A program made the position numbers and the translations under genes. The notes beneath the pieces were generated by a model. That model had not been told where the DNA came from. It saw nothing but the letters and a program-made list of their open reading frames with translations, and searched no databases. A stretch of 64,000 nt of DNA, from positions 1-64,000 of the forward strand of contig NZ_JARESG010000011.1 in NCBI RefSeq assembly GCF_029076445.1, read 5' to 3'. Source of the stretch: Pseudarthrobacter naphthalenicus. GTDB taxonomy: Bacteria; Actinomycetota; Actinomycetes; Actinomycetales; Micrococcaceae. This document shows, in pieces, positions 50,188-58,652 of this stretch. The first letter of the stretch is position 1; each line of letters opens with the position of its first letter.

Positions 50188-50823
50188 TCAGTCGCCGGGC
50201 GCCGGCTCATCCACGGGGGAACGGGTGCCGCGCCGGCGGGTGACAATGACACCGACGACGGCGCCGATCACCAGGCCCACCCCGACGCCGATCAGGGAGC
50301 TGGCCCAGAACGGCAGTTTGGTGGCTGAGCCCGTGAAGTAGCCGAGGCCCACCAGCCAGCAGGCCCAGAGCACCGCCCCGAGCCCGGCGCAGAGGCTGAA
50401 ACCGCGGACCGAGACATCGGCAATTCCGGCTGCCGCGGAGGTTGCCAGCCGGCCGCCGGGGATGAAACGGGCGCCGATAATGGCTCCGTACGTGGATGAG
50501 CGGCCCGCCCTGGCGATGGCTTCATGGATGCCGTGGTGGACCTTCCTGCCCCAGCGCCAACGGTCGAGCACGTGGCTGAGCCGGCGCTTGAAGAGCTGGA
50601 ACACCACCATGTCGCCGAGCCAGGAGGCCACCGCAGCCAGGGCCGCCACGAGGAAAACGTTGGCCCGGCCGTCCGCAGAGAGGGCACCGCCGGTGATCAC
50701 CACCATCTCGGAGGGGATGGGCGGGAAGATGGCGTCGCCGAGCACCACGGGCATGATCCAGAAGTAGATCGCCGCGCCCCAGCTATCGGCATTGCCAAAG
50801 TCCATGGCCACAAAGTACCGCAC
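50188..50823 (-). CDS. DedA/VTT-family membrane protein
   Basis: 211 residues, four to five membrane helices. DedA features: FPPIPSEMVVITGGALSADG, GDMVVFQLFKRRLSHVLDR, and the conserved IIGARFIPGGRLATSAAAGI. The family includes undecaprenyl-phosphate and lipid flippases; specificity is unknown here. GTG 50823 or ATG 50805 are both possible starts. Stands alone, convergent to the small gene at 49852. Confidence 0.87.
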   Translation of the reverse strand: MRYFVAMDFGNADSWGAAIYFWIMPVVLGDAIFPPIPSEMVVITGGALSADGRANVFLVAALAAVASWLGDMVVFQLFKRRLSHVLDRWRWGRKVHHGIHEAIARAGRSSTYGAIIGARFIPGGRLATSAAAGIADVSVRGFSLCAGLGAVLWACWLVGLGYFTGSATKLPFWASSLIGVGVGLVIGAVVGVIVTRRRGTRSPVDEPAPGD

Positions 50824-50961
50824 TTTCGTTCGGCGGAGAGGCTGTCAGTGCACGGCCGGGTGGAATGCCGGCACCAGCCGCGACCGCGGGCGGCAGGCAG
50901 GGGGCCGCCCGGGGCCAGGATGCCCATTTATCCGGGATTCAACACGTGGGAAACTGGCCGC

Positions 50962-51492
50962 ATGCGGATCAGCATCCTCCAGGCCGACATCACCACCCGC
51001 GAGGTCGACGCGATCGTCAACGCGGCCAATTCGTCGCTGCTGGGCGGCGGAGGGGTGGACGGCGCCATCCACCGGGCAGCCGGGCCGGAACTTGTGGCTG
51101 CCTGCCGCGAACTCCGCGAGGCGAGGCTGCCGCACGGTCTCGCCGTGGGTGCCGCCGTCGCCACTGCCGGGTTCCGGCTCCCGGCCCGCTGGGTCATCCA
51201 CACTGTGGGGCCCAACCGGCGCGCGGGGCAGACAAACCGGGCGTTGCTGGTCTCCTGTTTCAGCGAAAGCCTGCGGCTGGCGGATTCGCTGCGTGCTGCT
51301 TCCATCGCGTTTCCTGCCGTGGGCGGCGGCGTGTACGGCTGGGCGGCGCGGCAGGTGGCTGAGGCAGCGCACGACGCCGTTACCGGGTTTGGTGCCTCCC
51401 ATCCGGAGAGTGCACTCGAGGTGGTGGAGTTCGTCCTGTTCAGCGCCGAGATGGAGGACTCGTTCAGCGCGGTGTTTGAACAGCCTCGCTGA
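50962..51492 (+). CDS. Macrodomain protein (O-acetyl-ADP-ribose deacetylase type)
   Basis: 176 residues, single macrodomain. MRISILQADITTREVDAIVN begins the fold, then NAANSSLLGGGGVDGAIHRA (ADP-ribose binding) and AFPAVGGGVYGWAARQVAEA. Expected to hydrolyse O-acetyl-ADP-ribose or mono-ADP-ribosylated targets. The 3' end overlaps the convergent pseudouridine synthase gene by 29 bp. Confidence 0.9.
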   Translation: MRISILQADITTREVDAIVNAANSSLLGGGGVDGAIHRAAGPELVAACRELREARLPHGLAVGAAVATAGFRLPARWVIHTVGPNRRAGQTNRALLVSCFSESLRLADSLRAASIAFPAVGGGVYGWAARQVAEAAHDAVTGFGASHPESALEVVEFVLFSAEMEDSFSAVFEQPR

Positions 51493-52450
51493 GTTCGAGG
51501 GTGCTGCGGTATTCCACGGGCTGCTTGCTGATGGGGTCCACGAACCGGATGCCGCGGGCAAGGAGTTGCAGCGGTTTGGTGTAGTCGTCCGGTGCCTTGT
51601 CCAACAGGTCGGGGTAAAACGCGTCGTTCACGATGCCCAGGCCCAACGACGCCATGTGGACCCGCAGCTGGTGCGTTTTGCCGGAGTGCGGCTCGAGGCG
51701 GTAGCGCGCAAGGCGCCGGATGCCATGGTTGCCGGCGCCGGCGGTGGCGGGCGTGCGCGGGGAGGTGCCGGCGTCGAACGTTTCCAGCCGCTCGATGCGG
51801 GTCTCCGCGTTCGGTTCGCCGGCGATCACTTCGGCCAGCAGGTAGCTGCGGGATTTGGTCATCCTGTTGCGTACCACCACGGGGAAGTCGATGGCCGGGT
51901 AGCCGGCCGCCGTCTCCGCCGCGGAGATGCATTCGTATTCCTTCTGCACCTGGCGCTTCTCGAACAGCACCTGGTAGCGGCCGCGGGTTTCGGGGTTCGT
52001 GGACAGCAGCAGCACGCCGGCGGTCATGCGGTCCAGGCGGTGCATGGGAATGAGGTCCGGCAGGTTCAGCTGGTTCCGCAGCCGGACCAGCGCCGATTCC
52101 TGGATGTAGGTTCCACCGGGGGTGGTGGGCAGGAAGTGCGGTTTGTCCACCACCAGGAGGTGCTCGTCCTGGTGCAGGATGCGGATGTCCACGGGGATGC
52201 GGGTCTCCGGCGGCAGCGTGCGGTAGTACCAGATGAAGGTGTGGTCATCGAGCTTCGTGGCCCGGTCGAGGGGGACGCCGCCCTCGCCCACGATCTCGCC
52301 GGCGTCGAACCTGTCCTCGATCCCCTGGGGATCGATGTGGCCCCAGCGGTGCATCATGTAGTCCATTGCGGTGTCCCACGGCCCCTCGTCCGGGAGGCGC
52401 AGGCGGGTGGCGTTGACGCCGTCGCGCACGGGGAGGGGGGATTGCATCAC
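51464..52450 (-). CDS. RluA-family RNA pseudouridine synthase
   Basis: 328 residues. Catalytic Asp in IPMHRLDRMTAGVLLLS, preceded by LHQDEHLLVVDKPHFLPTTP. Motif II-type KEYECISA and C-terminal HSGKTHQLRVHMASLGLGIV are present. No S4 domain is obvious, and the N-terminal 80 residues differ from RluC/D. Target uridine unknown. Converges on the macrodomain gene with a 29-bp overlap; both frames are intact. Confidence 0.9.
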   Translation of the reverse strand: MMQSPLPVRDGVNATRLRLPDEGPWDTAMDYMMHRWGHIDPQGIEDRFDAGEIVGEGGVPLDRATKLDDHTFIWYYRTLPPETRIPVDIRILHQDEHLLVVDKPHFLPTTPGGTYIQESALVRLRNQLNLPDLIPMHRLDRMTAGVLLLSTNPETRGRYQVLFEKRQVQKEYECISAAETAAGYPAIDFPVVVRNRMTKSRSYLLAEVIAGEPNAETRIERLETFDAGTSPRTPATAGAGNHGIRRLARYRLEPHSGKTHQLRVHMASLGLGIVNDAFYPDLLDKAPDDYTKPLQLLARGIRFVDPISKQPVEYRSTLELSEAVQTPR

Positions 52451-52518
52451 CGGTCCATTCTACTTTGCCTCGCGGGAGCGGGGTCCGAGCCACCACAACC
52501 GACGGATAAAAGCTTCTT

Positions 52519-52534
52519 GACAAGAAAACTTGTC
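52519..52534. promoter_or_regulatory. Inverted repeat overlapping a -35-like element, ArsR-family operator candidate
   Basis: GACAAG at 52519-52524 and CTTGTC at 52529-52534 are inverted around AAAA. TTGACA at 52517-52522 overlaps its left half. It lies 19-34 bp upstream of the ArsR-family gene start, so autoregulation is likely. Confidence 0.55.
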
Positions 52535-52552
52535 GGTTGGCAGGATGGATGC

Positions 52553-53263
52553 ATGTTGGATATCGAAGTGATCGAGGACCCGGCCGCGGCGGAAGCGTCG
52601 CTGGACCCGATCCGCACCCGCATCCTCCGGGAGCTGACGGAACCGGGATCGGCCACCCAGCTTGCCGCCAAGGTTGGCCTGGCACGGCAGAAAGTCAACT
52701 ACCATCTGAAAGCCCTCGAGCGGCACGGCCTGGTGGAGCTGGTGGAGGAGCGGCGCAAAGGCAACGTCACCGAGCGCGTCCTCCAGGCGACGGCGGCCGC
52801 CTACCTGATCTCACCGGCGGCCCTCGCCTCGGTGGCGCCGGACCCGCACCGGTTTGCTGACCGTTTTTCGGCCTTCTGGCTCCTGGCGCTGGCCGGCCGC
52901 ATGGTGCAGGAAATGGGCAAACTGATTGCCGGCGCGGCGGCGGCGCGGCAGAAGCTGGCCACCTTCGCCATCGACGGCGAGATCACCTTCCGTACAGCCG
53001 CGGACAGGGCCGCGTTTGCCGAGGAACTGGGCGTCGCGGTGACCCGGCTGGTGGACAAATATCACGACGGCGGTGCGCCGCGTGCGGGCGGGGAACGCAC
53101 CCAAACCAGCGGCACCCCGGCGGGCGGCACCCCGGAAGACGCCACCCAAACCAGCGGCACCCCGGCGGGCGGCGGGCGGAAGCACCGCCTCGTCGTCGCG
53201 CTTCACCCCGCACTGAAGACCCCTACCAAAACCACCTCAGCGAAGGAGCAGGACAATGACTGA
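52553..53263 (+). CDS. ArsR-family transcriptional regulator with repeat-bearing C-terminus
   Basis: 236 residues from ATG 52553. N-terminal winged HTH (LDPIRTRILRELTEPGSATQ, KVGLARQKVNYHLKALERHG). The middle resembles the DUF5937-like effector region (FWLLALAGRMVQEMGKLIAG). Near the C-terminus a tandem TQTSGTPAGG repeat (DNA direct repeat of about 29 bp at roughly 53099 and 53143) lengthens a linker. The last 8 bp overlap the SRPBCC gene start. It likely controls this two-gene operon through the inverted repeat upstream. Confidence 0.85.
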   Translation: MLDIEVIEDPAAAEASLDPIRTRILRELTEPGSATQLAAKVGLARQKVNYHLKALERHGLVELVEERRKGNVTERVLQATAAAYLISPAALASVAPDPHRFADRFSAFWLLALAGRMVQEMGKLIAGAAAARQKLATFAIDGEITFRTAADRAAFAEELGVAVTRLVDKYHDGGAPRAGGERTQTSGTPAGGTPEDATQTSGTPAGGGRKHRLVVALHPALKTPTKTTSAKEQDND

Positions 53264-53945
53264 CAAGCGTGAATTCGAGATCGTCTACGACACTGAGCTG
53301 CCGGGCACTCCGGAGCGCGTCTGGGAGGCTGTGACCACGGGTACGCCGGCATGGATGTTTCCCACGGACCAGTGGCCGGACGTCAAAACGGTGCAGGAAT
53401 ACCCTACGCACCTGGTCTCGCGGATGGATGGCCCGGACGGCTGGTTCAACCAGCTCGAGCATGTCCTTGAGCCGCTGGACGGCGGCCGCGCCAAGCTCCA
53501 TTACGTGCACAGCGGCATCTTCGCGGACAACTGGGATGAGCAGTACGACGGCGCCAGCAAGCATACCGAGTTCTATCTCCATACCCTTGGGCAGTATCTG
53601 GCGCACTTCGACGGCCGGCCTGTGGTGTTCACGGACATCCAGGGGCCTGCGGCCTCGCAGACGCCGGACGGATTCGACCGGCTGAAGAAGGCCCTCGGCG
53701 TGGACTCCGCTGCGCAGGGTTCCGCAGTGGACCTGGAGGTCGACGGCGTCGGGAGGCTCTCCGGGGAAGTGGACTTCGCCAACGAGCACTTCCTGGGGCT
53801 CCGGACCGCCGACGCGATGTACCGGTTTTTCGGCCGCAACGCCTTCGGTGCCCCGGTGGGCATGACGGTGCACGATTTCAGCGGCAGCGGCGACCCGGCG
53901 GCAACCGCCGAGGCGTGGGGCAGGTTCCTGGCAAAGGTCTACTGA
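53256..53945 (+). CDS. SRPBCC/AHSA1 domain protein
   Basis: 229 residues. ELPGTPERVWEAVTTGTPAW starts a Bet v1-like ligand-binding fold, followed by DGWFNQLEHVLEPLDGGRAK, HTEFYLHTLGQYLAHFDGRP and a C-terminal extension. ArsR-SRPBCC pairs are common in actinobacteria; the regulator generally responds to a stress or small ligand. The ATG overlaps the upstream stop by eight bases. Confidence 0.83.
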   Translation: MTDKREFEIVYDTELPGTPERVWEAVTTGTPAWMFPTDQWPDVKTVQEYPTHLVSRMDGPDGWFNQLEHVLEPLDGGRAKLHYVHSGIFADNWDEQYDGASKHTEFYLHTLGQYLAHFDGRPVVFTDIQGPAASQTPDGFDRLKKALGVDSAAQGSAVDLEVDGVGRLSGEVDFANEHFLGLRTADAMYRFFGRNAFGAPVGMTVHDFSGSGDPAATAEAWGRFLAKVY

Positions 53946-54026
53946 GGAACCGCAAAGTACTTTTCGACCCGTACATTTCCTGGCGCGCCCCATCTTTGGG
54001 GTGCGCGTATCTGGGGGGTGCCGGGT

Positions 54027-54142
54027 AATTTGCGCGTCGCTGGCCAATTAGCGCGTCAGGCGATGGGTGGAATGGGGGCTTTAGCGTCGAGGTCCTTCGG
54101 ATCGGGTATGACAAAGGCGAAATCAGGTATGACAGTGCCGAA
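54027..54142. repeat. IS-end-like direct repeats, remnant
   Basis: AATTTGCGCGTC (54027-54038) and AATTAGCGCGTC (54046-54057) repeat with a 19-bp period. Then two 21-bp tandem copies run 54101-54121 and 54122-54142 (ATCGGGTATGACA and ATCAGGTATGACA cores, 17 of 21 matching). Such repeated blocks resemble the ends of IS21-type elements. The minus strand also reads NFGTVIPDFAFVIPDPKDLD ending in stop, which may be a broken gene tail. No transposase is left. Confidence 0.45.
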
Positions 54143-54455
54143 ATTTAGAGTACTTTCTACGCATGTAGATCCCGGGTGATTCTTCTAAGGTCGTTGAACG
54201 AGATGACAGTCCGATCGGCCGGGCCCAGGCGCGAGATTTAAGAGTCAGACCCCGGCCCGTTCCCTCAGCGGCTGAACCGTCTCTGGCCTGCAAGGACACC
54301 TGCAGGCGCGGTTCACTCGCGAGGATGAGAATGGCGAACCTAGCAGCCTCAGGCAACCGGCCGAGCACCGGTTTTCTTCGATACCACCGGAATGCGCTGC
54401 CAGGAAATCCTGACTCTGCTGGCAGCGGCGCTGATGCTACCTCCAGGAGGCAGCA
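54143..54455. other. Gap without a clear gene
   Basis: About 310 bp between the IS-like remnant and the PLP enzyme gene, less GC-rich than the neighbourhood. No convincing coding frame or RNA gene. A good ribosome site (CCAGGAGG at 54443-54450) near the end serves the next gene. The promoter is not obvious. Confidence 0.5.
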
Positions 54456-55727
54456 GTGACGCAAACTGTAGCCCATTCTGCCTCGGTGCCGGAATTCAAT
54501 GCAGGCGCCGTCCGCGTCGGGATCAGCAACGGCATGAAGTCCTCATCCGAAAAGAGCTTCTTTAATTTCGCCACCGTCGCGCCCATGAGCCGGGCGGCTT
54601 ATGAAGCCGCCCGCACTTTCATGGACGACTTTTATCAGTACGGGCCGCCGGAAGTGCTCTACCGTTACGACTCGCTGGCGGACAACATGGCCGCAGAAGC
54701 GGCCCGGCTCATCAATTGCGCGCCGGCGGAAATCACCTACCTGAAGAATACGACCGAGGGCATAATTATCGCGAGCGAGGCGCTTCCGCTGGGGTGCGGA
54801 GACGAGGTGCTGGTGCTGGGAAATGAATATCCGGCCAACCTGCTGCCCTGGTTACGTAAGCGTCATGACGGGGTGACGGTCAAGGTGATAACGGGCAGTG
54901 ACAATGAGGCCGCGTTCCGGCGTTTGCTTGAGAGCATCAGCCCGCAGACCAGGGCCATCAGTATGTCCTCAGCCCAACGCTACGACGGATTTATGCCGAA
55001 CCTGGCCCTGCTTTCCGAACGGTGCCGTGACCAGGGCATCTTCCTGGTGATCGACGCAGTGCAGCACATAGGGGCACGCGCGATCGATGTGGCCAAGACA
55101 CCGGTGGACATACTCGTGTGTGGTGGCCAGAAGTATCTGCGTGCCGGTTTGGGCATTGGCTTCATGTACGTCAGCCAGAACGTCCTGCCCGCCCTGCGTG
55201 ACAGCAGGGTCGGCATCCGCAGTATGGAGCACTTCGACGAGAACTCCTATGTCCTGAGAAATACGGCTGCCCGCTTCCAGGATGGAACCCAGAACATGGC
55301 GGGGTTGGCGGCGCTGAACGCATCGCTCCGTGAAATCAATGCCATTGGCATGGACGCCATCGAACAGAAGAACCTTGCGATCCTCCAAGGGATCAAAGCT
55401 ATTCTGCGGGAATACAAGATCGATTTTATCGATCACGGTATGTGCCAGAGCAACATCGTGTCTTTGCGCACCGCTGATCCATCGGCTCTGGCCAATTTTT
55501 TGATGGAGCGCGGCGTCTATATCAAAGCTATCCAGGACGTGACCCGGGTTTCATTCATCCATGAGTCCAAACTGGAGGACGTCGAAGTCATGGCCCGGCA
55601 TCTGCATGAATTTCTCCACGCGGGCACGAACTGCATTCGCTCAGGCAGCCTGGGAAAGCCGGAAACGGCGGGACGACGGACCGGGACGAAAAGGCCTAAG
55701 CTTTCTTCTCCGCTGCCAACCATTTGA
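54456..55727 (+). CDS. Class V aminotransferase / cysteine-desulfurase-like PLP enzyme
   Basis: 423 residues from GTG 54456, with AGGAGG upstream. Fold type I, class V: FFNFATVAPMSRAAYEAART at the N-terminus, LKNTTEGIIIASEALPLGCG, SMSSAQRYDGFMPNLALLSE, LVIDAVQHIGARAIDVAKTP (cofactor Asp/His region), and the Schiff-base Lys in VCGGQKYLRAGLGIGF (about 227). Related families include NifS/SufS desulfurases, isopenicillin N epimerase-like and ergothioneine-type lyases. No obvious catalytic Cys loop, so desulfurase activity is not assured. Less GC-rich than neighbours. Convergent with the SqdB-like gene, overlapping it by 32 bp. Confidence 0.8.
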   Translation: MTQTVAHSASVPEFNAGAVRVGISNGMKSSSEKSFFNFATVAPMSRAAYEAARTFMDDFYQYGPPEVLYRYDSLADNMAAEAARLINCAPAEITYLKNTTEGIIIASEALPLGCGDEVLVLGNEYPANLLPWLRKRHDGVTVKVITGSDNEAAFRRLLESISPQTRAISMSSAQRYDGFMPNLALLSERCRDQGIFLVIDAVQHIGARAIDVAKTPVDILVCGGQKYLRAGLGIGFMYVSQNVLPALRDSRVGIRSMEHFDENSYVLRNTAARFQDGTQNMAGLAALNASLREINAIGMDAIEQKNLAILQGIKAILREYKIDFIDHGMCQSNIVSLRTADPSALANFLMERGVYIKAIQDVTRVSFIHESKLEDVEVMARHLHEFLHAGTNCIRSGSLGKPETAGRRTGTKRPKLSSPLPTI

Positions 55728-56904
55728 CCTCGGGCAGGATGATGGAGGGATCGATGTCGTCCTTGTAGCGGCTGGCAAACTCCAGCATGTTGGCCATTTC
55801 TTCCCGAAGCCGGGCGTCCTTGTTGCTGTCCACAGCCTTGATGGCTTCATGGACTTCAACCTGGGGATCCAACTTGCCGGTCGGTTCCTCACGGGGGTTC
55901 GTGAGGTAATTGATCTTCGTCGAGGGGCTGATATTTGCGAGCCTTTCGGCGATTTCGCTGATGCTCAAACGGTGGGTGTAATTGTGGACAACCATATGTT
56001 CACCGGGCGTCACGTCGAGGTCTGCAAACTTGAGGAAGTTTACGGCAGTATCCGTGAGGCTGATTAAGCCTGTCTTCTGGGTGCCGTCACCATAGACCGT
56101 CAGTGGGTGGCCAATGACCATCTGGCAGATGAATCGGTTGATGACCGTGCCGAAGACAGCATCGTAATTAAAACGGGCCGCAAGGCCCTCACGCTCCGTC
56201 CAATGGTTTTCGGGAATGGTCGCGCCAAAGATGGTGGCCTGCTGGACGGTAATGACTTTCAGTCCCCACATTTTGGAACAGAGGTCATCGATCAGGAAAT
56301 CGGTAATTTTTGACTGATGGTAGAAGTCGGTCGCCTGCATGGGGAGGAAGCTCTGCAGGACTTTGTGCTGCTGGCCGTCCAGCTCAAAGGTAAAATCGTT
56401 CTTTCCCAGCGGGACATAGTCGGTGTCCGTAGCCATATAGCAGCCGCCGGAGCCCACCTTGATGTATTTCGTAGCGTTGCTGAGGTGGGCGATGGCCCAC
56501 AGCACGTTGAGGTGGGCGGCAACATTATTCGAGAATGTGGCCGCCGCGTTCTTGGCGCTGCTCATGGAGAACGGCGCGGACGGCTGTTGGGCCGCATTAA
56601 TGACGACAGCCGGCCGATACTTGGCAATGATGTGCTCAACAGCTTCGGGGTCCAGAAGTTCCACTTTTTCAAAGGACAGGTTGTGTTTTCCGAAGATCCG
56701 CTCATATTCGGCGATTCGGCGCTGGGGGCTTTCCAATGGAACCAGGACCTTGGCCCCTGCCTCTTTTTCCCAACGGCGCTTGACAAAGTTATCCACCAGG
56801 ACAACCTGCCGGTCGGTGCGATGGGCCATTGCCAGACCCAGGGTCCAGCCCAAATATCCGTCGCCGCCGAGGATCATGACGGTATTGTCAACTGACTGAT
56901 TCAT
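55696..56904 (-). CDS. UDP-sulfoquinovose-synthase-like NAD-dependent epimerase
   Basis: 402 residues from ATG 56904. Rossmann start VMILGGDGYLGWTLGLAMAH resembles SqdB/SQD1 (GGDGYCGW). Further SqdB-like blocks: NAAQQPSAPFSMSS, TDFYHQSKITDFLIDDL with the YxxxK pair (about Tyr194/Lys198), ARFNYDAVFGTVINRFICQM, GHPLTVYGDGTQKTGLISLT, and INYLTNPREEPTGKL. SqdB converts UDP-glucose plus sulfite to UDP-sulfoquinovose; a related sugar-modifying role is also possible. Less GC-rich than the rest. It overlaps the convergent PLP-enzyme gene by 32 bp. Confidence 0.8.
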   Translation of the reverse strand: MNQSVDNTVMILGGDGYLGWTLGLAMAHRTDRQVVLVDNFVKRRWEKEAGAKVLVPLESPQRRIAEYERIFGKHNLSFEKVELLDPEAVEHIIAKYRPAVVINAAQQPSAPFSMSSAKNAAATFSNNVAAHLNVLWAIAHLSNATKYIKVGSGGCYMATDTDYVPLGKNDFTFELDGQQHKVLQSFLPMQATDFYHQSKITDFLIDDLCSKMWGLKVITVQQATIFGATIPENHWTEREGLAARFNYDAVFGTVINRFICQMVIGHPLTVYGDGTQKTGLISLTDTAVNFLKFADLDVTPGEHMVVHNYTHRLSISEIAERLANISPSTKINYLTNPREEPTGKLDPQVEVHEAIKAVDSNKDARLREEMANMLEFASRYKDDIDPSIILPEVKWLAAEKKA

Positions 56905-57133
56905 AGTCCCATTCCAGCCCTGGTATGAATTTCTGAACTTTTGAAAATGTCCGGCAGGTTTATAATTCCTGAATCTAGAACAAGGCCCGGTAAACGTCAA
57001 TGGCGCCCTCGCGGTTCGGAAGGTACGGCTAAACGCCGGTCGAACGGAATCAAACGCGATCAGCTGTGAACTCCCGGAAACGGGCCGTGTCCCGGATTGT
57101 CTGGGCCTGCGGGCGGGGCCGCCGGCGTGTGGA
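56905..57133. other. Gap upstream of the SqdB-like gene
   Basis: About 230 bp; the left half is A/T-rich for this genome and includes TTATAAACC (minus strand) about 55-65 bp before the SqdB-like start, a possible -10. A matching -35 is not clear. The right half returns to high GC and leads to the MocR gene's stop. No gene seen. Confidence 0.4.
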
Positions 57134-58600
57134 TCAGGCGATGGCCACGTCCGGGGCGTGCTTTAGGGTCCGGCGGAGTTGCGGGGCGGCATCCAGCCTG
57201 TCCTGGGCGGCCCGCAGGGCCAGGACCGCCGTCGAGAGTTGGGCCGGCGGCAGGGTAAACGGCACCCGCATGTACTGCTCAAAGGCCCCGCCGGCGCCGA
57301 AGCGCGGCCCTGCGGCCAGACGGATGCCGAACTCGGGCGCGATGACGGTCAGCGCGGTGCTCGAGGCTGCGGGCAGCCGGCTCCACACCGCGAGGCCACC
57401 GGCCGGCCGCTCCGGCTGCCAGCCCGGCAGATGTTCGGCCAGCAGATCCAGCAGGAAGGCCCGGTTCTCGCGCAGTAAGGCCAGCCGGGCCCCGAGTGGC
57501 TGGTCGAAGGAGCGGACCAACCCCGTCGCAGCCAACTGTTCGACGGCGGCCCCGCCCAGATCCATGGTGGTCCGGGTGGCGATGAAGCGGCCAAGCAGTC
57601 CCTCCTCGGCGCGGATCCACCCGGTCCGCAGCCCGGCCCAGTGCGATTTGCTCAGTGATCCGATGGATACCACGGCGGGACTGAACGCTGCCAGCGGCGA
57701 GGTGGTCCCGCCGTCGAGGTTTAACGCCCGCAGGGTCTCATCCACCACCAGCACTGTCCCGGCCGCCGCGGCCGCGCGCGCCAGGCGGCGACGCTGGAGA
57801 TCGGACATCAGCCGGCCCGTGGGATTGTGGAAGTCCGGCACCAGGTAGGCCATGGCCGGACGTTGTTCCTGAAGGGTGGCCTCCAGCAGGTCCATGTCCC
57901 AGCCGGGGCCCGCATCCGCAACCCCAACCGGCGCCGGCGGCAGCGGAACGGGAACCACCCGGGAGCCGGAGGCGCGGATGGCATCGAGTGCATTGGGGTA
58001 GGTGGGGTGGTCCACCAGGACTTTGTGGTTCCGGCCGGCTATGGTCTGCAACACAATGTTCAGCGCATGCTGCGCGCCCGAGGTGACCAGGATCTGCCCG
58101 GCGGTGGTGGGCACGCCGGCAGCCGTATACCGCTCGGCAATGGCCTCCCGGAGCGGCGGGAAACCTAGGGCGTCGTAGCCGAAGCCGGGCAACAGCGCGG
58201 GCAGATTCTTCAAGGCATCCGCAAAAGCCCGGTGCACCACCTCCCCGGTGGCCGGGAGCGAGGCGTGGGCCAGGTCCAGGATCCCGTCCGGGACAGCAAC
58301 CCCCGGTGAGCTGACGGGCACGGTCCGGTGCGGGATGCCGGTCCGCCCGCGGCTGCCCTGGCCCGCGCTGAGGAACCCTTGCTCCCGCAGTCCGGCATAG
58401 GCGGCCGTCACGGTGGTGCGGCTCACGCCCAGGGCCTGGGCCAGTGCGCGCTCGCTGGGCAGCGCGGCGTCGAGCGGGATGCGGCCGTCCATGATCAAAA
58501 GACGGACGACGTCGGCAAGTTCCCGGTAGGCGGGCCCCGCGCCGGTGTTCCAGGGTCCCAGCAGCCGGACGAGTGCGGAGGCGTTCAAGGACGTCGACAT
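57134..58600 (-). CDS. MocR/YczR-type GntR regulator with aminotransferase domain
   Basis: 488 residues. N-terminal GntR winged helix (YRELADVVRLLIMDGRIPLD, LPSERALAQALGVSRTTVTA) fused to a fold-type I aminotransferase-like domain. PLP Lys is in SIGSLSKSHWAGLRTGW (about 318), and VPDFHNPTGRLMS is the substrate-side motif. Divergent from a YczE-type membrane protein gene, the classical YczR/YczE arrangement, so it probably regulates that gene. A TAATAC -10 ends seven bases before the ATG, suggesting a leaderless mRNA. Confidence 0.9.
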   Translation of the reverse strand: MSTSLNASALVRLLGPWNTGAGPAYRELADVVRLLIMDGRIPLDAALPSERALAQALGVSRTTVTAAYAGLREQGFLSAGQGSRGRTGIPHRTVPVSSPGVAVPDGILDLAHASLPATGEVVHRAFADALKNLPALLPGFGYDALGFPPLREAIAERYTAAGVPTTAGQILVTSGAQHALNIVLQTIAGRNHKVLVDHPTYPNALDAIRASGSRVVPVPLPPAPVGVADAGPGWDMDLLEATLQEQRPAMAYLVPDFHNPTGRLMSDLQRRRLARAAAAAGTVLVVDETLRALNLDGGTTSPLAAFSPAVVSIGSLSKSHWAGLRTGWIRAEEGLLGRFIATRTTMDLGGAAVEQLAATGLVRSFDQPLGARLALLRENRAFLLDLLAEHLPGWQPERPAGGLAVWSRLPAASSTALTVIAPEFGIRLAAGPRFGAGGAFEQYMRVPFTLPPAQLSTAVLALRAAQDRLDAAPQLRRTLKHAPDVAIA

Positions 58601-58604
58601 CAGT

Positions 58605-58640
58605 CCAGTATTACAAACTGGCTATGGAAAACAAGGCCAG
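58605..58640. promoter_or_regulatory. Operator region between MocR and YczE-like genes
   Basis: CCAGT (58605-58609) with ACTGG (58617-58621), and CTGGC (58618-58622) with GCCAG (58636-58640), form two overlapping inverted repeats. The minus-strand -10 TAATAC (58613-58608) lies inside. Likely binding site for the MocR protein and promoter of its own gene. Confidence 0.5.
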
Positions 58641-58652
58641 TTCTCCCGCAGT

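Noticed and set aside
50792..53263. Single long frame joining the macrodomain region with the ArsR regulator
   Set aside because: Only the last part (from 52553) is a real gene. The rest is antisense or out of frame to the macrodomain and pseudouridine synthase genes.
54101..54142. CRISPR-like or iteron repeat
   Set aside because: Only two adjacent copies without spacers; no replication gene nearby.
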